From Budorcas taxicolor (taxonomy: Eukaryota; Chordata; Mammalia; Artiodactyla; Bovidae), in the NCBI RefSeq assembly GCF_023091745.1, contig NC_068910.1:128915170-128979169 (forward strand): a stretch of DNA of 64,000 bases. The letters are read 5' to 3'. The notes under the pieces were generated by a model. It was given only the letters and a program-made list of their open reading frames with translations, did not search any database and was not told the DNA's origin. Below, in pieces: positions 33,101 to 48,100 of this stretch. The position numbers were made by a program, and so were the translations under genes. Numbering within the stretch: position 1 is the stretch's first letter; each line of letters opens with the position of its first letter.

Positions 33101-36100
33101 TTTATTTCACCTGGATTAGATCAATGATTCACTCATTGACAATCTTTGTAAATGTTTGATGTCTTTATATATTTGTTTGCAAGCTTTTTAAAAATAAATT
33201 TGTTATTGAAGTACAACATATATACAAAAAAGTACACAGATTATTAATACACATATTAATGAGTTTTTAGAATGATCATCCAGATCAAGAAAGAAAACAT
33301 CACCCATTTCTTAAAACCCATTGCCCATATCCCATCTTAATCACATCTGCTCCAAAAGTAACTATTACTTTGACTTCTAACACAATAGATTAGTTTCACT
33401 TTAATTTTCAGTCTCTCTTCGTCTCTGTGTCTTCCTTCCTGAGCTCCCATCTTTGCCCTCTCTCCTTTGGGGGCGGGGAGGGCGTTGTTTCAGCTTCTGT
33501 TAGTGAGGCTTTGTCTTTCCATCTATCTTCCTCTATAAAGCTATTGCCCCAGTAAAAAGTTTCTGTGTGTGTTGTTTTTGGTTTCCTTTCTCGAGCTGGG
33601 AAGTCCTTCTCTCCATTGCTGGCTACAGATGGGTCTTCTCTACCATTGACAGAGCACTTTGGACCCCTCAAACCTCACAAACCTGCATTCGTACAAACAT
33701 TGCCTTCTCCCAGACCTGAAACCCAGAACCATTTTGCAATTCTGTTCTTGTTCGTGGAGATATTATTTTTACATTTGAGATTGTCTATGTCTCTCCCTGT
33801 CTCTTTTGGGTATTCATCTGTGACTACACTTTGGTTGAAGTGGTACGTGCACTGGGCCATGCTCCATAGCCTTGAATGATGGACAGTTTCATTCTTTAAA
33901 AAAAAAAAATTATTTTTATTTATTTATTTCACTGTGCTGAGTCTCAGCTGTGGCATGTGAACTCTTAATTGTGACATGTGGGATACAGTTCCCACACCAG
34001 GGATTGAACCCAGCCCCCTGCATTGGGAGTATGCAATCTTAGCCACTGGACCACCAGGGAAGTCCCTGAACAGTTTCATTCTATCATCTGCAAATATTGG
34101 CAATTTTTCTCCCCTTTTTCAAACATCATAACTTTTATCCTATTGCATTATCTTGTTTTACTAGCTAGGACTAGAACTTCCAGTCCAATATTTAATAGAA
34201 GCACTGATAGCATACATTCTCATGTTCCCAGTTCCAAATGGAATGCTTCTAACAAACATTTCACCAGTGAGTATAATTGTTGCTATAGGCTTTTGGTAGA
34301 TAGCCTTCCTTTCTTATGTTAAAGAATATTGGGTACTGAATTTTCTCATTTTTCCCCCTACATCTATAGAGTTGAGCATATGTTTTTTTTTTCTTTAATG
34401 TGTTCACATGTGAATTACATTAATATATTTTCTAATGTTAAGCCATCTTTTCATTTCTTAGACTAAACCCTTCTTGGCCATGATGTATTTTTAGTTCTTG
34501 TTACCCTTGAAGGGTTTGATATTTTATCTAGGGTTTTTATGTCTATGTACAATAGTGAAACTGGCCTTTAGTTTTCCTTTCTCCTTCTTTATTTGTCCAG
34601 TTTTGACATTTTGGCTATTTTCATAGAATGAGTTTGAATTCTTGCTCTCCTTTTCTATTCTCTGAAATAGTAAGATAGGAATTGACCTGTTGGTGGAATG
34701 TCTATGTGAAATCTGTCCTGATTTAGTTTTTTGATGAATAGATTTAAAAGTACTGTTTCAATTCCTTTATGTTACAGCTTTAGATTTGATTTTCTGTTTT
34801 TTTTCTTTCTTGACTAAGTTTTAGTAAGCTATTTTTTCTAGGGAATTATTATTTTAGGGAAACATCAGTATTTTTAAACTGTTGGATGGGTGTAAATACG
34901 CTCCTTTGTGGTTTAAAAAAATTTGCTATGTTTATACCCCCTTTTAATTCTCTATATTATTTATTTGTGACTTCCCTCTTTTTTACTATGTCTTATAGAG
35001 AGTCCTGTGGATGGAGGAGCCTGGTGGGCTGCCATCTATGGGGTCACACAGAGTCAGACACGACTGAAGCAACTTAGCATGCATGCATACTTTGGAGAAG
35101 GAACTGGCAACCCACTCCAATATTCTTGCCTGGAGAATCCCAGGGACAGAGGAGCCTGGTGGGCTGCCGTTTATGGGGTCGCACAGAGTCAGACACTACT
35201 GAAGTGACTTAGCAGCAGCAGCAGCATCAAAAGTACATCTTATTTTTTCAAGTACATCTAGTTTATTACCCTATTCAAAGAACGACTTTTTGGTATTTAT
35301 TGTGTGTGGCAAGTACTATTCTAGGCAGTAGAGTGAACAAAATAGATAAAATTCCTCCCTTCTTTGAACATATCTTCTAATGTGGGAAAATTAATAAGCA
35401 ATACATTTAATAATAAACTGGTAAATAAAAACTTGATTCGGTGATAATTGCTATAAAAATAAATCAGGGTAAAGAAGATTCAGAGAATGGAGGTGAGGCA
35501 CTTAGTTTGTGTGTTGTGTTCAGTCATGTCTGACTCTGTGACCCCACCAAGCTCCTCTGTACGCGGGATTTTTCAGGCAAGAATACTGGAGTGGGTTGCA
35601 ATTTCCTCCTCCAAAGGAGCTTTCTGACCCAGGGCTGGAACCTGTGTCTCCTGTGTCTCCTGTATGTAGACAGAATCTCTACCAGCTGAGCCATTTGTTT
35701 CGGGCACATAGGCAGATGGCAATTTAAATGGGGGTTACAGGAAAGGAGATGACATCTGACAACCAAAGACTTAAAGCAGAAGTGGGAATTAGCCACGTGG
35801 ATGTCTGGAGAAAGACATGACAGGCAGAAGGAATGCCCAGTGCACAGAACCTCCAACAGGAACCTGTCTAGAGTGAGGAAGAGCTAGGAGGACAGTGGCT
35901 GGAACAGAGGAAGCAATTGTGGGGCAGGAGAAGGCTCCTCAGGAGGATGGTCTAGATATTTAGGGCTTTCTTCCACTGTTGGGACTTTGAATTTTATTCT
36001 GAGTGAAATGCCTTGGTGGCTTTTGCACAGAGATGTGACATGATTTAATTTACTTTTCTAGCTGCTGCTGCTGCTGCCAAGTCACTTCAGTCGTGTCCAA

Positions 36101-39100
36101 CTCTGTGCAACCCCAGAGATGGCAGCCCACCAGGCTCCACTGTCCCTGGGATTCTCCAGGCAAGAACACTGGAGTGGGTTGCCATTTCCTTCGCCAATGC
36201 ATGAAAGTGAAAAGTCAAAGTGAAGTTGCTCAGTTGTGTCTGACTCTTAGTGACCCCATGGACCGCAGCCTACCAGGCTCCTCCGTCCATGGGATTTTCC
36301 AGGCAACTGTGCTGCAAATAGGCTGAAGAGGATGAAGGCAGGAAAAGCATTGCAGGCCACATCATTTTGAGAAATGATGGTGGTTTAGACCAAAGTGGCA
36401 CCAGTGTAGGTAGTGAGAATGGTTTAATTCTGAATATTTTGTTCTGAGGATTTACTTACCATTTGTCTGGGGGTGGGAGAAAGCAAAGTGTCAGATCTCT
36501 CCAGGAAGGTGGACCTGAGCAACTGCATGGGCTGAATTGCTCCCGATGACATTCTTATTCATTTTTTTCTTTAATTTTAATTACTTCCTTTGTATTTATT
36601 TCCCTACATTTGATTTGCAATTGCTGTAGTATTCTTTCTCAATTTTCTGACTTACAAGATTAACTTACATGATCTGTATCTTTCCCCATTTCCCCCTCAT
36701 ATTTGCATTTAAGGTTATATTAATAGCTATCAGCCTAGTACTGTTTTAGTTACTTTAACTCAAGTTTTGATATTGCATTGGTTTTATTGTCTTTAGTTTT
36801 TAATATTCTCTAATTTCTATTGTGATTATTCAACTCATTCATTACTTAAAAGGGAATTAAACTTAAAATCTCCAAATGTATCTTTAAATAATTTTGTTAT
36901 TGATTTCTAATTCTTCTTACCGCTTATTTAGATAACATTGTCTGGACTATCTTGATTCTGTGATGCTTGTTGGGCCTTGCTCTGTGACAGACTATGTTTG
37001 CTACATGACCAATAGTACAATGCAGTCATGTATGTGGTTCAGGTCTCCTGTTCAAGCAGAGGCTTTTCATCTTTTCTTCCAAAAATTAGGGGAGGCAGAT
37101 GAGGTTGTCAAGTCATGACAAATCTATCTTGGGTCATAGGAGTGCAAGTTGCCACAGGCTGAGGAGCCTGCACTGTCAGAGTGGGCTTCACTGCAGGGGT
37201 GTCCGAGGTCTGGCTGGTGAGAAGGGAGATGCAAGGGGACTCTGGGACCAGGCCTGGGGCTCAGATGCAGAGGTGAGGAAACCACTGCTGGCATGCTGCA
37301 AGGGTGGGGCGCCCACATTCTGCTCACAGTACCATGGCCCACTGCACTGCAGATCCACAGGCCTTCTGTACATGCTCCCCAGTTACCTCTGAAGGCAGAG
37401 AACTATTCCAGAAACCTCAGAGAGCTGTCTTCCTTGTGAAGAGGGCTGTGCAAATCAGTTTGCAACCTAGACCTATCTTCTGATGTTGCAGATGGCTTTG
37501 TCCTGTGGTAGGAATGTGAGGTCGCTGCTAACATTACCAGGAGTGGGGCCCTGTGGCCACTCAGTGTATGCCCTGCGGCTCCTACCAGTCTCTTTCTGTG
37601 AGACAGCTGGGTGTTAGAGGCCCCCCTCTTTATCACAGGCATGAGAGGGGGCTGTTGGGTCTTAAAGAGAGGCCAGATTTTCAGCTCCCTGGGATGCAGG
37701 AGTTACAATATGCTGCCATTTCAGTTCAGTACTGTAGAAGGCCCTTCAGTGACCTTGACTATAAAATATCCTATTTAAATGTACCTGTTGGAAGGCACTG
37801 TTGAATACATGTAGCTCATTAAAGGCCTTCTCTATCACCTGGGCAGCCACGTGATGGGCACTGCAGGCTCTGGAGTGGCTCTGGGCTGCTCCTAAGGACA
37901 AAAGGTGATTAGTGAGAAGTGATCACTCTGGGATGGGATGGACAGACCAGAATAAGCCTAGTCCCCAGGGCAACTGCTTATTTTATAGCCCAGGGTTCTT
38001 TTCAGAAAACTGTATTATTTAGTCAGGACTGTTGTAAGAAAGTGCCAGAGATGGTAGCTTAAACAACAGAAGTTTATCCTCTTACACTGCTGAAGGCCGC
38101 AAGTCTGAGATTAAGGTGGTGGTAGGGTTTGTTCCTCCTGAGTGTTCTGAGTGAAGGATCCATTCCAGGCCTTTCTCTTTGGCTTGGAGATGGCTGTCTA
38201 CTCCACATGTCTTCACGTCGTCTTTCTTCTTTGTGACCAAATTGCCTCTTCACCTAAGGATATCAGTCGTATCAGATAAGGGCCCACCCTATTGGTTTCA
38301 TGGCCTTCCCAGGTGGCTCAGTGGTAAAGAATCTGCCTGGCAGGAGATGCTAGTTCCAACCCTGGGTCAGGAAGATCCCATAGAGAAGGAAATGGCAGCC
38401 CACTCCAGTTTTCTTGCCTGGAAAATTCCATGGACAGAGGAGCCTGGCAAGCTACAGTCCATGGGGTTGGAAAAGCGTCGGACATGACTGAGCACACACG
38501 CAATGGCTTCATTTCGATGTAATTATCTCTGCAGGGACTCTGTCTCCAAATAGAGTCACATTCTGAGGTTTTAAGGACTAGTTAGTTAGTTCAACACATG
38601 AATTTATGGGGGGAAGGGGACTCAATTTAGCCATGACAATATCCATTTCATCATGGCCTTTAATCTTCTCTAGTTGAGCAATATTTTATTCTTCTCTGGT
38701 ATCTTATCTTTACATAAGATAAAAAATCTGTGAAAAATAGTCACAGATTTTGGTTATAGAAGTGATGCCTTGAATAAATGAGTCATTACCCTTGCTGATT
38801 TATGATCAATCCCTGTAAGCCCCTGTTTCTTTCTTTCTTCCTTTCAAAAGCACTTTTCTTCTTTTTAAGAACAGATGACCTCACCTTTGAAGTTTCTTGG
38901 GTTTTATTTGTTTTTTCTTCTAGGGGATGCACCTCCTACCCCACAGACGAACTGCACTGACTTCCAGAATGCCAATCTCCTCCGAGGCACCAATCTCAAA
39001 GTCCAGTTTCTTCTCTTCACTCCTTCGAATCCCAGCTGTGGGCAGCTAGTGGAAGAAAGTAGTGACATCCAAAATTCTGGGTTCAATGCCACTCTAGGAA

Positions 39101-42100
39101 CCAAGCTAGTTATCCATGGATTCAGGTGGGAGCCAACCAACCAATAAGATCACCTCTGCTAGGAACTAGAAAATGACCCTTATGCCACAGGAAGTTAGTG
39201 GGGAGCAAGAGGAGAAATGGATTCATTGCCTGTCACAAGTCCCCTTGTTCACCTTCTGCTGGCCTTGAAGAGGTCTCATAGCAACATGAACATACAATGT
39301 GTTGCTCTTTCTTATTGGTCACATATGTTACTCCTCTGCTAAGTCTCATCTATATACTCTCAAACAGTAAATATGAATGACCCTGGATAAGTAGCACATG
39401 AAGCCTCGATTTCCAAGCCTGAATAAAAGGGAGGCTGTAAAAATGGTCTCAGTGATCCTTTCCTCCCTCAAGTGTGGGTTGCATGATTCATTTCAGCCAG
39501 TGAGGTCACAGGCTTTGTGCAATGTAACATCATGGTGTTTTTACCCAGGGTTTTATTTCCTCTTCTTCACTTCTACCTGGGTTTCACAACATAAGAAACT
39601 TCCACTTCCATCATTCCCAGAGATTAGTGTTTCTCAGGTACTACACCCTTCTTCAATTTCTTTGATGATCCACAGTCCAACTTTTGTTGTAATATATAGT
39701 CTCTGAGTCCCAAATCAATCACTATCCTTCCTTCCAACATCTCCTCTCCAAAATTCACTGACAATGCCAAAAACAGTAAAAAGTTTTTGGGAAGAGAAAG
39801 GGAGAGAATATGGTGAAACAGTAGCTAGAACAACTGAAACTGGGGAGGACCCAGTGAAGAGGTAGGCAGTGAGGCACTGCACAAAGGAGAATTGTTTCCT
39901 TATCTCTGGCTGGGTTCTCCCTGCCTCTCAAACCCCTGACCCCGGGGTCCCAGCCACATCCTCCCTTAGGCATTCCCTCCCACTCTTGGGCCAAATTCTC
40001 TCCTCTGGCAAATCCTGCATTCAGCCACCATCCGAGGCTCAGCCAGAGACACCTGTGACCCGGAGATAGCTGATGGAGTGGAGAGCTCTGAAGCCTTGCC
40101 ATGCTGTCTGTTCCAGATGCCCCCAGGCCATATTCCCTGGTGTGCACCTGGGCTGGGCTCCTCTGTCCACATGAGCAAGCTCTGTGCCATGGAGAAGACT
40201 TCTTTCCCATTCCTAATCTCTTAGGAAAGCTTTCTGAAATTTTTCCTCTTCTTCTTTTCCTAGAAAAGTCCTATTATACTCTAAGTTCTAGAATAATAAA
40301 GAATATATCTCATTTTTATTTATTTCTCAGAAAGCATCCAACACATTGCCTGGCCCATTTGTTGCCTGAAGGGTGAATGCATGAACAAGTAAATGGAAAC
40401 ATCCCCAAGGAAGGTGTCTGTATTATAGAGTGAGAATTAAGATTGCAAATCTTGAACTCTAATACACAAAGCTATCTTTTCTTTCCCATGAGTAACACAA
40501 GCAGGGTCAGCACATGTGGTCCATGTGATTTATGCATTGCACAAAGGTACCTGGCTGAGGGCCAGTAGGGCTGAACTCTGACCTGAGCTCTGAGCCCTGG
40601 CCCAAGGCTACGTCCACCTGGAACAAAGGTACCTCTTTACAGTTTACCCACAGTCTTCACAGGTGCAAGCAGGAGCCCTGCTGACTTCAGGATTATGTCC
40701 TCCTCATGCTCAAAGCGCTGTAGGATTTAGTGCTCGTATTTCCCTCCACCCCCACCACACACACACACACACGCTTGTGACTTTTTTCCTCTAGATTTGC
40801 TCTGTTTGTAGAAATGTCATTGTAATTTCCATGACGATGAATATTGACTTGGAAGCTAATTTTCCTAACCTTTCTTGGCCCCACATCTAGGGCTTTAGGA
40901 ACAAAGCCTTCCTGGATTGATAGATTCATCGGTGCCCTTCTGAGGGCAGCAGATGCTAACGTGATTGCTGTGGACTGGGTGTATGGCTCCACAGCTGCCT
41001 ATTTCTCAGCCGTGGAAAATGTGATTAAGCTGGGACTCGAGATCTCTCGTTTCCTCCGTAAACTCCTGGTAGGTGTAGAAGACCTTAGGGTGAGCTCTGG
41101 CTGCTTATGGGGGAGCGAGAGCTCAGGAAGAAAGAAATAACACATGAGGAGGAGCTTTAGGGAGGAAGCAGAGCCACCGGTAGTCTGTGGGTCTTTGGTT
41201 CAGATCTCACCTTACCACTTACTGTGCTGACCTGAGGTGGAGTTTTGAACCTCTCTGAGACTCTAGCTGCTCCTCTGTATGATGCGCCGCTGCATGTTAC
41301 ATCGGGGGTGCCGATAGCTGGCCCTTCTATGTCTTCAGGAGGAAATGGCTGTGGTCATGCCTCACACACCTTGGGCACCAAAAGTGAATGGGTTGTCCAG
41401 GTGGGAAGCCCAAGGAGAGGGCAAGTGATTAACCGGGTGAGATTCTGCACTTTCTCCCCAAAGCATGTGTGGCTGGTATGTCATGCCCAAGACCTTCTGC
41501 TTCTGATGCCTCGGAGAAAATTGTTACCCTTGTAACAGGGGCTGGGGTGGCCCAAATGTAACTCACTGTAAATGCCTGTTCTAGGCGCTGGGTGTGTCAG
41601 CGTCCTCAATCCACATCATCGGCATCAGCCTGGGGGCCCATGTAGGGGGCACGGTAGGACATTTCTACAATGGCCAGCTGGGACGGATCACAGGTAACAT
41701 TCTTCCCTGCCCATTCTCTCAGGTTTAGAGAGAGAGAGAACATGCCTGGAAGAGCATTTGCTAAAGCAGGCAGAGGGAAGTGTGTTGGGCCTTTGTTCTT
41801 ATGATCAAGTCATTGATCATCACTAAAATTTACCTATTGTGGCCGTTCTGGATAAGCTGGTATTGTGTTGTCATTGCATGATCTCTAGTGTCAGTGCTAG
41901 AGGCCATCTATTTCTTTCTGAGCCTCAGTTTCTACAACTCTAAAATGGGTTGTGACAGCTCCTATCTCCTTGGCCACTGTGGAAATCACCTTTACACAGT
42001 GTTTCTAAATAGTTGCACAGTGCTGGGAATTTTATGTTTCAGGAACTACCCTCAATCAGTAACGAGCCAGAGCTGTATGGTAAATACTCTGGCTTCCTAG

Positions 42101-45100
42101 CACTTCAGTGGGACAATTCTGAGTTGTGTTTTGCTGAGTCCTGAAGGGGGACCCCAGTGGGATGAGACTCAAAGTGATAGTCTAGTCATTTAAATTGTCT
42201 TTCATTCTCTGGCTTTTTTCCACTCCCTCATGATGCTTTCTGTGCGTGCATGCTAAGTGGCTTCAGTCATGTCTGACTCTTTGTGGCTCCATGGACTGTA
42301 GCCCGCCAGACTCCTCTGTCCATGGGATTATCCCAGCAAGAATACTGGAGTGGGTTGCCATTCCCTTCTCTAGGAGACCTTCCCTATCCAGGGATTGAAC
42401 CTGTGATTCTTATGTCTCCTGCATTTACAGGCAGATTCTTTACCACTAGCACCAGCTGGGAAGTCCATGCTTTCGGTGATTTTCTCCCAAAAAAGCTACT
42501 TGCACTTTACATACTTGTCTCACAGTCTGCTTTTTGGGTGGAATAGGGAGGGATCCAAGGTAAGGCTGGGAGAGAGTAACATTTACTTCACTCTATCATT
42601 GTAAAGGGGCTTCCCAGGTGGCATTAGAAGTAAAGAACCCTCCTGCCAATGCAGGAGATGTTAAGAGATGTGGGTTTGATTCCTGGATCAGGAAGATACC
42701 TTTGGAGGAGGCCATGGCAACCCACTCCAGTATTCTTGCCTAGAGAATCCCATGGACAGAGGGGCCTGGTGGGCTACAGTCCATGGGATCACAATAAGTT
42801 GGACACAACAGAAGCAACTTAGCATGCATGCACACACATTGTTGTAAGGACTAGAATGTGTGAAGTTGCCCAGCACAAGGCCTGGCAAATAGTAACTACT
42901 CAAAACATTATAGCCATTGTTATTACTATGTGAGGATGAATATTACTGACATTAATCCTTACCAAATGGTTGGGGTGAGCAAGTTCATTTCAGAGCCAGA
43001 GGAACTGGGTCATGAAGAAGTTAGAGTTCTGTCTACTCAACAGATTAGTGTTCCCTGGAAAAGGTGGTCCTGAGCTAGTTCTCTCACCTTTGGGTCCTTG
43101 TTGGGGGATTCTGATCCGAACTATAAGGGTTGCACGTGTAGGTGTGCAGTGGATCCATGAGAGTTCTTGTGGCTGAGATGACAGGGCCCCTGACATGTCT
43201 GTCCTTGCAGGCCTGGACCCTGCTGGACCAGAGTACACCAGAGCCAGCCTGGAGGAGCGTCTGGACCCGGGGGATGCCCTCTTCGTGGAAGCCATCCACA
43301 CAGACACAGACAGTGAGCTGGGGGGTTGAGGGGCAAATGAGCACAGGGCAGAGGCTAAGAGGCTGACATTTATTGGAGTGGCCCTAGGAGGAGACCCTCC
43401 CCCTCTGAGCTTCTGTTGCAGTGAGGAGTTTATCAGCATGATCTCCAAAGTCTCTTCCAGCCCTATCTTGCTCCGGGACTGAGATGAATGATTTTATTTT
43501 TAGCCAGCATGATACAGAAGGATTCTCATTTGTGGACCAAAACTGTTTGGTCATGAGTCTCACTCTGATTCAACACTAAGCCTCATCTGAGGTAGTGTTT
43601 GGAGGGCACTTCTGCCTGGCAGGCACATGGGAAAGTCAGGCTGCTTTTTCAGGGTGAACATGACCTGCCCCAGGACACTGGGGCATTCCACTCCCGGGGC
43701 AGATGCTCAGGCTATCAGAACTTCTCTCCTTCCCAGGAGATGAGGCCAGCCCTCAGTCCAGTGAAGAATGAGAATTGCCGCCTCCAGTAATGACAGGCAC
43801 AGGCAAGAACCCCCAATTCTGAATCCATCATAACCAGCGGGCACTCCTCCTCATTTCTACTCAATGTCAAACGCCCGCAGAGTCTAGTGCCAGGCCCTGT
43901 GCTCAGTGTGTTGGGTACAAGAGGAAATTACATCTGTCTCTGACCGCAGAGTTTGCAATTCAACTGAGAAACGGCCATGTCTCTTTCCATTTGGCTAGAA
44001 GCCTTTTTAGCATCCAAAACTCACGGATTCATGATTCTAGAAGTTCATGTAGTCATGTAACTCAACCCTCTTTTCTACCTCTGTTTCACAGATAAGAAAA
44101 CAAAGTCCATAGCCCTCTGCTTAGTTATTAAGTTAATTAACCATGTTAATTAACAATGTTAACCCTTTATGTTCCTAAATTTGCTAAATAGGTGACCCAT
44201 TGGTCCCTATTTACTTGTTCTAGGCCTCTCAGTCCCCCTCAAAGTTGTAGCCACTACCTAATAGGATAAAAGAAAGTTTTTATTTTTATGATAAAAAAAT
44301 AACTTCCATTTATTCAATGAGTCTTGATTGATCTATGTAGCAGGCACTAAGAATACTGCAATGCACAGGGCACCACATGGAACTTGCAGGGTAACAGGGA
44401 AAGCATTTGTTCACTGATTTGTTCAATAAATATTTATTTGGTACTAACATAGGTGCCGTAGGGCAGGGAGAAGACGGGTAAAGGTCCTGCCTTAGTGGAG
44501 CTTACATACAAGTCAATAGACAAGATAATTCTACCTCGTGATAATGGTAATGAGGGATATGGGAGAAGCGTGTGTGACTTGGCAGGGGGTGCGGGGTCGA
44601 CTTCAGGTAGGATTATTGAGGAAAATCTGTCCAAGGAGGTGATGTCTGAGGTGAGATTTCATGGATGAGAATGAGCCAGCACTGGAAAGAGCTGGGAGAA
44701 GACCATTATAGATGGGGAGGACAGCCAAAACGAAAGCCTTATGGTGGGTGAGGGCAGGAAGGAGAACCATGTAGTTAGCACGCAGCGAGTGACGGGATGA
44801 GAAAGTCGAGCAGGACCAGGCTGGAGATGGCAGGGAGTTTGCATCTTATTCTATGATCAATGAGAATAGGGCAGCGATTTGGATTCCTTTAAAAGGTGAC
44901 TCTGCTGGGCAGAGCGTGGACTGCATGCAGGTGGGCAGTAAAGGAAGGCCCTTTGGAAGGTGTTTGCTGTGGTGGCCTGGATGAGGCGGTGATAGTGGCT
45001 GAGGCAAAGGTGGTGGGAGTAGAGATGGAGAGAAGCAGAAGGATTCAAAATATATTATGGAGGTAGAACTGACCTGACAGATGATGGGCAAGGAGGCATT

Positions 45101-48100
45101 CTAGGTCATCACTTACACCCTGGATAGATGATGTTAAACCAGTAACACGCACTCTACTGCTTACAATTGTGACAATATGTAGGAGATAATATGAAGGAGA
45201 TAATATGAAGGAGAAAGTCATGGTTTTTGGCAGCTGAATTGGACTGATTTAGAGGGGTCAGATATCGTCACACTGATGGGATAAAGGCTACTAGCTCACA
45301 AACTCATCTCTTTGTAGTCAGGTTATATTTCTTCTCAGTCATAGAAGCACAAAAGCATGCAAGAGACTGGAAATGTGGTCTCACACATATATATCTGAAC
45401 TGTTACTTTAAGTAAAATAGAAACTATTCAACAAGTAAACTTACCAAGCTTATTGTAATATTTACTGATTCATAAAAACTTAAGGGATATTTTTCTTGAT
45501 TTTATTAGGCAAATATGAGTATCTTCTTATGAATTTATTCTTAGCTTCCTTTCAGCATGACAAAACCTCTTAGAAAACCATCTAAGGGCTAGTTAGTTCT
45601 GTCATCTTCTAGCATTTAGGAATAAGTGGGCCCCCATTCAGCACAGAGAAGGGGTGAGTACCCAAGGTCAGACTTCAGGCTCTGCGGCCAGTAGACCCTG
45701 CTATGGGACCTGGAAAATAGCCCCTGAAGGAAGAGGGTAACAAGGTTCTGCCTTCTTGCAGATTTGGGCATTCGGATTCCTGTCGGACACGTGGACTACT
45801 TCATCAATGGGGGCCAAGACCAGCCTGGCTGTCCCACTTCCATTTATGCAGGTCAGAAAGCCAGAAATACTCAGTGTTTGGCTGCTCCAGAGACTGGACT
45901 TTATCAACAGGTTTCGTGTTGAGTCAGCCAGTGTGAGCCACAGGAGTCTTCCTGACAGTGTCCTCTGCTATGTCCCATTGAGCTTACTCAGCATTTATTG
46001 AATGGATGTCTATGGCGACAAGGAATTCTAGGGGAGGACTGCCTGAAATTAAAAGATTGCTCCATATTTAGGTTCTCTCCTTACGTCTTAGGCCCTACCA
46101 TCATCCACCATCCCTCAAGCCAATAGCCTCTCTTCTTCTTGGGCCCTACTTTGTGGCAGAGTCCATACTAGCAACATCCTTTGCAGCGCCGCGTTGTGTC
46201 AGAACCAGGCTGATGCACCCAAAGCTAGCTAGCTGAAGGTTCAGTTCACTGCACGACCATTTCCCCAAACTAACTAAATTTAAGTTCTCCAAATTTGCTT
46301 TCAAGATAATCTTCTTGAATACATTCAATGAATATACATATCTTCTCTTCTAAGTTTACTCTTCTGGAATGTTCTTTTTGGATATATTGATTATGTTCTT
46401 AGCATAATTTTAAACAATTTTAAATTTATCAAAAGCTAAGCATTAAGGGTTGTTTAGTCTTTTTATAGTCTTCTCATGAATGCAGCTAACCTATCAACAT
46501 TTCATATGGGAGTTTTGATTTCTGAATACTATCTTTTTAACCTTTTCCTGCTTTACCAAAATTTTTTCATTTTAAAGATTCTTTTGACAATCGTTTTGAG
46601 TAACCACTAATCCAACTTATCAAATTCACTGATTTTCCAAATCATGTTTCTCTTAAGAATTCATAATTTTTTCAGCAATTCTGATCAGATTGGATGGTTT
46701 GATTTTAATGGCTTTTGAAAATTTCTTTGCATTTTAGTTGGTCACTTTCAATTTTCTTCACAATTGAGAAGAAAAAAACACAGTTTTTTAAAACACAATT
46801 TGAGAAGGGTTTGGTTTGTGTTTTCCAGCTCCCTGTTGTAGCTAGAAGGGGGTTGGCCATGGACAGTGTCCCAACCATGGGGGAAGGGAAAATCCACACA
46901 CAGCTCAGGCTTGGTTCTGGTCCCGGTGAGGGGGTCCCAAGGTGAAGGGAGAGTATGAAGACCTTAAATGCTGGAGTTATGGCTCACTATGGACCTCCTA
47001 GCCCAAGCAAATTCATTCAGTGTGAATTATCACAAATTTTAAAATAGTCAACAACAACAATAACAAGAAACCAAGTGTTTGTTGTGTTGGGACATTTGGC
47101 AGATTCAGTGTGTCAGTCATTGGGTTGGCTTTCATAGATGGACCATGAGCTGCTGCTGACTCCCTTGATTGTCTCTTTGTTGGATTGGGTTTAATGAGGT
47201 TGAATAAAATTGGTTGTGTGGGTGATGCTGAAGAAGGCAAAAATGTGCAGACCAATATCCATTTTGAGAAGGAGGGTGAGGATTGCCGACTCTTCACATG
47301 CTCCCATTTTTCAAAAGAGAATCTGCATGATCATGGAAGAATGGGTCTCTAAGTAAGCAATTTTATTGGTAAATTAAGCTTAGTTAAAAGAAAAAAAAAG
47401 AATCACTTCAAAAAAGATTAAAAAGAAAAATAAGAGTATAGTAACCATGTTCATCAATATTTCAAAAATGTGGCTCGGGGGGATATCCCATGTATTTATA
47501 GCCTGTTGGACTATAACATTCAATAGAGTTACAGTAAGTAGCATGGAGGGAGTTTCCAGGTGTCTTGAACTGAAACCTTGGTTGTGTCTTTTGGCCTTGT
47601 TCAGGCTACAGTTATCTGATCTGTGATCATATGAGGGCTGTACACCTCTACATCAGCGCGCTGGAGAACTCCTGTCCACTGGTGGCCTTCCCTTGTACAA
47701 ACTACAAGGACTTCCTTGCTGGACAGTGTCTGGATTGTTTCAACCCTTTTCTTCTTTCCTGTCCAAGAATCGGTAAATGCTCCTCCTTTGACTCCCTCTG
47801 ACAACTTAGGGAGAGTTCAAGCCTTGTCACCTCTTCAAGTCCTCATCTCCCATGGTCAAAAAGTCTATTCGAGTGGGGTAAAGAAAATTTAAGTAATGTT
47901 CAGAATTCAGCTAGAAGGTGTTCTCACCTAGAAGGTGGCCTTTAGCTTTCTGTGTCCCACCCGCCCGCCCTCTGTAGTGCTTCCTGATGCCGTATGCACT
48001 CTGTGCACACCCTTCACACACACAGAGACCCTGACCCACAGGTCCACCTCAGCATGTTCTCCAGAAGCATCAGTGTGGTCCAGATCCCCTGCACCCACCC

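Larger units (their letters stand above)
30174..38923 (+). other. PLA1A: PLA1A intron 1
   Basis: The largest intron, 8750 bases, is built mainly of transposons: antisense old L1/HAL1-like sequence across about 32.2-37.0 kb broken up by at least seven SINEs, one mariner-type hairpin (32050-32128) and an old repeat at 38.0-38.6 kb. The part at 37.05-37.9 kb is GC-richer and unclassified; it has no exon-like splice sites that I trust. Confidence 0.8.
41694..43210 (+). other. PLA1A: PLA1A intron 4
   Basis: Holds a MIR (41850-42060), an antisense Bov-tA (42241-42467), a sense Bov-tA (42607-42838) and a MIR tail (42838-42930). The acceptor is gtccttgcag. Confidence 0.85.

Noticed and set aside
40755..40775. 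Short AC run as a notable microsatellite
   Set aside because: It is only about eight to ten units and unremarkable.
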